Assembly: GCA_027886785.1 (NCBI GenBank)
Contig: JAPCJV010000169.1
Location: forward strand, 1-5,230
From: Nitrososphaerota archaeon
GTDB taxonomy: Archaea > Thermoproteota > Nitrososphaeria > Nitrososphaerales > CADDZS01
Length of the DNA stretch: 5,230 bases
Reading direction: 5' to 3'
The first letter of the stretch is position 1; every line of letters begins with the position of its first letter. Below are positions 1 to 3,449 of the stretch, piece after piece. The notes beneath the pieces are model-generated. The model saw only the letters and a program-made list of their open reading frames with translations, was not told the origin of the DNA and did not search any database. The translations under genes and the position numbers were made by a program.

Positions 1-56
1 AAAAGTTAGGAGTCTAGCAAAATGAAGGTCTGAATTGTCAAACCCTGGCCTCGTAA

Positions 57-188
57 GCGGGAATCGATATCAAAGGAGAAAACAAGTGGCTGACTCTGAT
101 TCAGAACGTCAAAGCCAACCAGTCGAAGCTAGGTGCAAAAAACGGACTAGACACTTACAAACAATCGCCGAAGTCTCCCAGAAGGTAG
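57..188 (+). pseudogene. Possible decayed gene fragment (unidentified)
   Basis: In this frame 43 codons stay open between a TAA at 54-56 and a TAG at 186-188. The peptide has a natural-looking composition: it starts AGIDIKGENKW, continues through LTLIQNVKANQ and ends near GLDTYK and a basic tail. There is no ATG, GTG or TTG start, so if it derives from a gene it is only the C-terminal part, separated from its beginning by a stop or frameshift. I do not recognise the family. It overlaps the GTG-initiated frame at 86-238, and at most one of the two can be real. Confidence 0.15.
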
Positions 189-238
189 TTTTCAATGAAA
201 TCCCTAGGTTATCGTGCTATCTCGCTATTTTCTACTAG
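86..238 (+). CDS. Doubtful small ORF with a good ribosome binding site
   Basis: A GTG codon at 86 is preceded by AAAGGAG (72-78) with a 7-nt spacer, which is a textbook ribosome-binding arrangement, and opens a 50-residue frame ending at a TAG (236-238). The frame can be extended upstream to a TTG at 35. The product is polar and basic in its first half (several Arg, Lys and Gln) and ends in a short hydrophobic, aromatic tail (CYLAIFY). I recognise no family. A competing frame on the same strand (57-185) gives a more protein-like peptide, so this may be a shadow of a decayed gene or non-coding. Confidence that it is translated is low. Confidence 0.15.
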   Translation: MADSDSERQSQPVEARCKKRTRHLQTIAEVSQKVVFNEIPRLSCYLAIFY

Positions 239-262
239 CCCATGGCACTTCTGCATCATTAA

Positions 263-278
263 ACGACTGAAGAGTCGT
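263..278. repeat. Short perfect hairpin (6-bp stem, 4-nt loop)
   Basis: ACGACT (263-268) and AGTCGT (273-278) are perfect inverted repeats around the tetraloop GAAG. It sits in non-coding sequence with no T-run on either side, so it does not look like a classical terminator. It might be a structured element of a remnant or a chance dyad. Confidence 0.35.
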
Positions 279-450
279 ACACTGTTCGGGTTCCCTTCCT
301 TTCTAATCTCCGTCGAAATTCAACGACCAAAAAATTAGTGATAATTGAGGAGAAACCTGTAATGGGAAGACTTCTATGAAACTGAGAATAGTCTAAACTC
401 GTTTCGTCACTTCGGTTTCGATGTATGTTGGAGAGGCGCATGTTCGTACA

Positions 451-469
451 GCTCAAAAATGAGCGCTCA
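451..469 (-). terminator. Candidate terminator hairpin downstream of the LLM gene
   Basis: Two overlapping dyads lie about 50 nt past the LLM stop codon. GCTCA (451-455) pairs with TGAGC (460-464) around AAAA, and TGAGCGCTCA (460-469) is a perfect 10-bp palindrome. Read on the minus strand this gives a stem with a TTTT loop. No long T-tract follows the stem, so a bacterial-type terminator is not clearly present. The position after the last gene of the minus-strand group is what suggests a 3'-end role, or alternatively a protein-binding dyad. Confidence 0.25.
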
Positions 470-518
470 ATTTAGGAATAGAGTCGTGCCCTCATAGATT
501 TATTTCGCTAGTTCATAA

Positions 519-1508
519 TCACAACTTTCCGGCGACTACTTTCATCGCATAGAGCGTGTCTTTCCGCACGCTCCCATGCCTCACTATTGGATACACAATA
601 GGATAGACGCCAGAGGAAATGTAAGAAAGTGTTTTCTTCCTGATCTCGTGGGGAGTACCTGTTATCGTTAAGGCCTCAACCATGCCCTCTGGGATCAGAT
701 GCAGCGCTTCTTCGTGTTTGTTCTGATCCCACAGCACCTTTACCTTACTCGCAATATCTCCATAACCCGCGCTCGCCATGATGTGGTGATAGTGCGGTGA
801 TGCAGCGTAAAATGCGACCGTCTTTTTCATTGCATCATAGGCGCTGGGATCTTGCCCGCACAAAGTCATGGATAGAGTGTAGATGCCTACTTTGCTGGGA
901 TCTCGTCCCGTTCTTTCCGCACCGATTTTGATATTCTCCCGGATCTCTTTGATTCCTGCGTCGGTGAGCATGTTCACGATCGTTCCGTCAGCGACTTCCC
1001 CAGCGAGCTGTTGCATCTTCGGATTGAGGCCAGCGAGATAGATCGACACGTCCTTCCGAGTCGGCTTCTGACGCAATTGGAAATTCTTGATCTGAAAGTA
1101 TTTCCCGTCGTAGCTCAAGCGATCAAAGGAGATTAATTTCCGGATGATGGATACATATTCCCGCATTCGGTTCACAGGGTCTTCGATCTTCAATCCGTGT
1201 CCTCGGGTAATGAATCCAATGCCTCCTGTCCCCAGTCCAAGGAAAGCACGTCCCAAGGAGATTTCATCGAGAGTTGAGATCGACATCGCGAGAAGGGTTG
1301 GAGTCCTAGAGTAAATGTTAACGATTCCAGTTCCGACGCGAATCTTTTTGGTTCTAGCGGAAAGAATCGAAAGGACGGAAAAAGCTTCTTTGCCCGATTC
1401 TTCCGTGAGCCAAAACCCCTGGTACTGCAGAGTTTCTGCTGCCCTACCGTACTCCAAGATTTCTTTGAGAGTATGATCTCCAGAGTGAATCGTGATCCCT
1501 GCGCGCAA
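519..1508 (-). CDS. LLM-class flavin/F420-dependent oxidoreductase
   Basis: This 329-residue protein belongs to the bacterial-luciferase-like superfamily, in the branch with F420-dependent methylene-tetrahydromethanopterin reductase and F420-dependent dehydrogenases; the usual length is about 320-350. A TIM-barrel is expected, binding F420 or FMN in the cytoplasm. Landmarks are W33-x-TEE near the end of strand 2, the signature block from A51 (ARTKKIRVGTGIVNIYSRTP), then TLDEISLGRAFLGLGTGG (79-96), NRMREY (113-118) before a helix, and the late barrel segment AGEVADGTIVNM (169-180). The start is TTG at 1508: it places MRAGITI exactly where family members begin with beta-strand 1, an in-frame stop lies 12 codons upstream, and the next Met (75) is inside the conserved core. 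No Shine-Dalgarno is visible. It is last in the minus-strand group, 99 nt after the SDR. The substrate is unknown. F420 rather than FMN is inferred from family resemblance. Confidence 0.9.
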   Translation of the reverse strand: MRAGITIHSGDHTLKEILEYGRAAETLQYQGFWLTEESGKEAFSVLSILSARTKKIRVGTGIVNIYSRTPTLLAMSISTLDEISLGRAFLGLGTGGIGFITRGHGLKIEDPVNRMREYVSIIRKLISFDRLSYDGKYFQIKNFQLRQKPTRKDVSIYLAGLNPKMQQLAGEVADGTIVNMLTDAGIKEIRENIKIGAERTGRDPSKVGIYTLSMTLCGQDPSAYDAMKKTVAFYAASPHYHHIMASAGYGDIASKVKVLWDQNKHEEALHLIPEGMVEALTITGTPHEIRKKTLSYISSGVYPIVYPIVRHGSVRKDTLYAMKVVAGKL

Positions 1509-1541
1509 ACTAAAATCTAGATCAAGCCGACCGCCGGTGCG

Positions 1542-1547
1542 TTAAAT
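1542..1547 (-). promoter_or_regulatory. Weak candidate TATA box for the LLM gene
   Basis: ATTTAA on the minus strand lies 34-39 nt before the TTG start, after an A-rich stretch (GCAAATC). An archaeal start site about 26 nt downstream would fall near 1518, giving a leader of about 10 nt and matching the lack of a ribosome binding site. The match is short and AT-rich sequence is common here, so the LLM gene could equally be read through from the SDR. Confidence 0.25.
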
Positions 1548-1568
1548 GATTTGCTTGATTTTCACTGC

Positions 1569-1597
1569 AAAGAAATAAAATGAAAAGGGGGAAAATC
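1569..1597 (-). terminator. T/C-rich tract after the SDR, possible archaeal terminator
   Basis: On the minus strand, shortly after the SDR stop codon (1608-1610), there is a pyrimidine tract with several T-runs: TTTTCCCCCTTTTCATTTT followed by ATTTCTTT. Archaeal RNA polymerase can terminate at T-rich tracts without a hairpin, so this may partly or fully end the amidohydrolase-SDR transcript before the LLM gene. No stem-loop is seen. Confidence 0.35.
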
Positions 1598-1607
1598 TCT
1601 TGAGCTT

Positions 1608-2435
1608 TTAGGCAGCCCACACGGAAGCCCCACCATCCACGTAGAGGATCTGCCCGGACATAAAGTCAGAAGCTCTGGAAGCAAGAAAGATCACTGCACC
1701 GCAGAGATCTTCAGGACGAGCAAGGCGCTTCATTGGAGTTCGTTTTACGATGCCCTCAAGCACTTTGGGATCTAACTTCAATGTCTCTCCATCTGGCCCA
1801 GCCATATGCATTCCCGTCGCCACCATCGCCGGAGCGATCGCGTTGACGTTGATGTTGTATTGCGCCCATTCACACGCAAGGACGCGAGTGATCATGTTTA
1901 TGGCCGACTTCGTCGCAGAATAGGCGAGGGTATTTCCAGACGTAGCATAGCGTCCGCGGATCGAAGAGAGGTTTACAATTTTTCCTCTCTTTTGTGCGAT
2001 CATTACCCTTCCCACTTCCTTGTTACAAAGGAAGGTGCTTGTCGCATTCGCCTGCATAAGCTTCTCCCAGTCGCTCAGTGGAAAATCTATTGCTGGTTTT
2101 AGAATATTGGATCCAGCTGCGGCTACGAGAATGTCGATCTGCTTGAATTTCTTTACCGCCTTTGAAGTTAGTCGTTTTACTTCTTCTTCCTTGGTTACAT
2201 CGACCACGACCTCCAAAGATTTTCTCCCTAGAGCCAAGACCTTTTCTGAGACCTCTTTCAGTTTCTGTGCATTTCTTGCCACAAGTACAACGTCCGCCCC
2301 ACACGCCGCGAGGGCCTCGCTTAGGAGACTTCCGATCATTCCGGAAGCCCCGGTAACCAGCGCGACCTTTCCTCCGAGATCAAACATTCCGGGAAAATCA
2401 ATTCGTGAAGTTTTCAGAATCCGACCATCTCTCAA
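1608..2435 (-). CDS. SDR-family NAD(P)-dependent oxidoreductase
   Basis: This is a classical short-chain dehydrogenase/reductase with a Rossmann fold, acting on an alcohol/ketone pair in the cytoplasm. From the TTG start it has 275 residues. The nucleotide-binding loop is TGASGMIG (28-35), D79 lies in the VVVDVT strand, and the NNAG position reads AAAG (105-108). Catalytic residues visible are N130, S158, Y172 and K176 (YSATK). The PEDL turn (241-244) and the end VDGGASVWAA are typical. R54 after strand 2 (VLVARN) suggests NADP(H). The TTG at 2435 sits 7 nt after the amidohydrolase stop, which argues for translational coupling. An in-frame ATG at 2387 (MFDLGGK, 259 residues, closer to the family's usual 250) is a real alternative, and neither start has a clear Shine-Dalgarno. 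The closest general resemblance is to gluconate 5-dehydrogenase- and 3-oxoacyl-ACP reductase-like SDRs. The substrate cannot be assigned. Confidence 0.93.
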   Translation of the reverse strand: MRDGRILKTSRIDFPGMFDLGGKVALVTGASGMIGSLLSEALAACGADVVLVARNAQKLKEVSEKVLALGRKSLEVVVDVTKEEEVKRLTSKAVKKFKQIDILVAAAGSNILKPAIDFPLSDWEKLMQANATSTFLCNKEVGRVMIAQKRGKIVNLSSIRGRYATSGNTLAYSATKSAINMITRVLACEWAQYNINVNAIAPAMVATGMHMAGPDGETLKLDPKVLEGIVKRTPMKRLARPEDLCGAVIFLASRASDFMSGQILYVDGGASVWAA

Positions 2436-2442
2436 AATTAAT

Positions 2443-3291
2443 TTAGGCGCCGAGTACCTTCGAGGCAGTCTCCCGCAAGATCAAGCGTTTCGCTGCCCCT
2501 GAAAGGGGAAGCGATAGGATATCAGCTATGTTGCTCTTGATGCTCCTGACATCGGGCCCTGGCCAGTCGGAACCGAACATCGTTTTCTCTGCGATCTCGG
2601 CGACACGGGGGAAGTACTCCAGCAGAGATCTCGGCGGGATGCCTGAGATATCCAAAAAGACATTCTCGTGGCGTCGCACCAGAAAGAACGCCGTGCTCAT
2701 CCAAATGGGTCTGCCGCCATGGGCGAGGATGATTTTCAACTGAGGAAAGTCTTCCGCAACATCGTCGACGTAAATCAGATCGGCGAACCGATTAATTGAT
2801 CTCGGAAAAATGGAGGTCCCCGTGTGAATCATCACGGGAAGGTGTTCAGCCTGCGCTATCGAGAAAATGACCTCCAGCGCCCTAGATCCTCCAGTCTTGT
2901 ATTCGTGCGGGTACACCAATTGATGGCAGGGATGAATTTTAATTCCTCTGATTCCCCGATCGATCAGCCGATTCATTGAATCTTTTACAGCTTTCTCTGG
3001 CTGGTTTACGCCGGGGGAACCAAACGGTAGCAAACGACCGGGATATTTCGCGCAGTAGTCTATTGTAAAGTCGTTCACACTTTCGGTCAAGCCCATTACT
3101 TCGGGGCTCGTGTAGCCTATCACGCAGGTCCTTTCCACATTTGCATCGTCCACAGCTTGAAGGAGCTTTGAAGGATCCTCTGCAATATGTTCGGAGGATT
3201 GAAGGTCCATGGATCGTTTTTTCAGAACATCGACGACCGGTTTCAGCATACTCCATGGTAGCACATGCGTGTGAACGTCAATGGCCTGCAA
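2443..3291 (-). CDS. Amidohydrolase_2-family metal-dependent hydrolase/decarboxylase
   Basis: This 282-residue TIM-barrel protein is of the COG2159/amidohydrolase_2 family, which includes ACMSD, gamma-resorcylate decarboxylase and related hydrolases or hydratases, usually with one divalent metal. The metal and catalytic residues are visible: D5-V-H7-T-H9 on strand 1, K118-I-H120, H156 (VMIHTG), H191 (ILAHGG) and D242 (FGSDWPG). The set HxH, His, His, Asp is complete, so the enzyme should be active. The TTG at 3291 is the only start codon between an in-frame TAA eight codons upstream and the DxHxH motif, and it places the motif at residue 5, as is normal. AAAGGTGG (3307-3314 on the minus strand) could serve as a ribosome binding site, though its 15-nt spacing is long. 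It is first in the minus-strand group and divergent from the molybdenum hydroxylase. C-C decarboxylation or hydrolysis of a ring-derived acid is plausible inference. The exact reaction is not readable. Confidence 0.92.
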   Translation of the reverse strand: MQAIDVHTHVLPWSMLKPVVDVLKKRSMDLQSSEHIAEDPSKLLQAVDDANVERTCVIGYTSPEVMGLTESVNDFTIDYCAKYPGRLLPFGSPGVNQPEKAVKDSMNRLIDRGIRGIKIHPCHQLVYPHEYKTGGSRALEVIFSIAQAEHLPVMIHTGTSIFPRSINRFADLIYVDDVAEDFPQLKIILAHGGRPIWMSTAFFLVRRHENVFLDISGIPPRSLLEYFPRVAEIAEKTMFGSDWPGPDVRSIKSNIADILSLPLSGAAKRLILRETASKVLGA

Positions 3292-3306
3292 GCGATCCAG
3301 AAGAGT

Positions 3307-3314
3307 CCACCTTT
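3307..3314 (-). promoter_or_regulatory. Candidate ribosome binding site of the amidohydrolase
   Basis: AAAGGTGG on the minus strand resembles the archaeal/bacterial Shine-Dalgarno core (GGAGGTG). It lies 15 nt before the TTG at 3291, longer than the usual 5-10 nt. No other start codon lies between it and the TTG in frame, so it supports that start only weakly. Confidence 0.3.
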
Positions 3315-3342
3315 ATCGGTTCCTCGGCAAATCAAACACGCG

Positions 3343-3353
3343 TTCTTTAAGAA
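3343..3353 (-). promoter_or_regulatory. Candidate TATA box for the minus-strand operon
   Basis: On the minus strand this reads TTCTTAAAGAA, a near-perfect palindrome with a central CTTAAAG that resembles an archaeal TATA element. An initiation point about 26 nt downstream would be near 3322, leaving a leader of roughly 30 nt that includes the AAAGGTGG element. The symmetry could also mean a regulator-binding dyad. The call rests on position and AT-richness only. Confidence 0.35.
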
Positions 3354-3408
3354 TTCGTTGACGCAAGGTTATCTCTTTTCTTCTAGACGGTCGCTCTTCC
3401 GAGAAATC

Positions 3409-3423
3409 GAAAATCGTTTATAA
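3409..3423 (+). promoter_or_regulatory. Archaeal-type BRE/TATA promoter of the molybdenum hydroxylase gene
   Basis: GAAAAT (3409-3414) fits the archaeal BRE pattern RNWAAW, and two bases later comes TTTATAA (3417-3423), a near-consensus TATA box. With the usual spacing of about 26-27 bp from the box centre, transcription would start near 3446-3447, just before the TTG at 3450. The mRNA would be essentially leaderless, which explains the absence of a Shine-Dalgarno and supports that TTG as the start. TTATAA is symmetric and could also help transcription leftwards, but the spacing to the minus-strand gene fits less well. Confidence 0.55.
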
Positions 3424-3449
3424 CTTCAGATGATTAATCTACCGATATT

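Larger units (their letters stand above)
1..518. other. Left flank without a convincing gene
   Basis: This stretch holds no reading frame that I recognise. It lies downstream of the minus-strand LLM gene and carries scattered stops in all frames. What can be seen is a possible small or decayed reading frame at about 57-238, two short hairpins (263-278 and 451-469), and a Shine-Dalgarno-like GAGGAG (347-352) that leads only to a six-codon ATG frame ending at 379. A 65-codon minus-strand frame at 259-456 has no recognisable motif and no good upstream signal, so I do not call it. The region may be intergenic sequence with gene remnants. Confidence 0.5.
3292..3449. promoter_or_regulatory. Divergent intergenic promoter region
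   Basis: These 158 bp separate the two divergent transcription units and hold the candidate promoters for both (minus-strand box 3343-3353, plus-strand box 3417-3423, about 70 bp apart). The only additional plus-strand start-like frame nearby (ATG at 3430, 23 codons, ending at 3501) looks meaningless. The close back-to-back arrangement would allow one regulator to control both units, but no clear operator other than the TTCTT/AAGAA dyad is visible. Confidence 0.6.

Noticed and set aside
362..379. Six-codon ATG frame after GAGGAG (347-352)
   Set aside because: A ribosome-binding-like site alone is not enough; the frame is too short and no regulated gene follows, so a leader-peptide reading has no support.
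259..456. 65-codon minus-strand frame in the left flank
   Set aside because: No ribosome binding site, no recognisable motif, and length within chance expectation for this region.
1806..2102. 98-codon plus-strand open frame inside the SDR
   Set aside because: Antisense to the catalytic core of the SDR; Arg/His-rich product without a recognisable family.
2020..2502. 160-codon plus-strand open frame opposite the SDR and the end of the amidohydrolase
   Set aside because: It lies antisense to two well-supported genes with intact catalytic motifs. Its product is Ser/Thr/Pro-rich with no domain, as expected of an antisense shadow frame.
2939..3256. 105-codon minus-strand frame within the amidohydrolase
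   Set aside because: Alternative frame of a gene whose main frame carries all metal-binding residues; the product is Arg/Cys-rich and unlike any family I know.
3358..3386. Bacterial sigma70-type promoter (TTGACG, 17-bp spacer, TTCTAG)
   Set aside because: The -10 match is poor, and the archaeal BRE/TATA arrangement further downstream explains the start position better.
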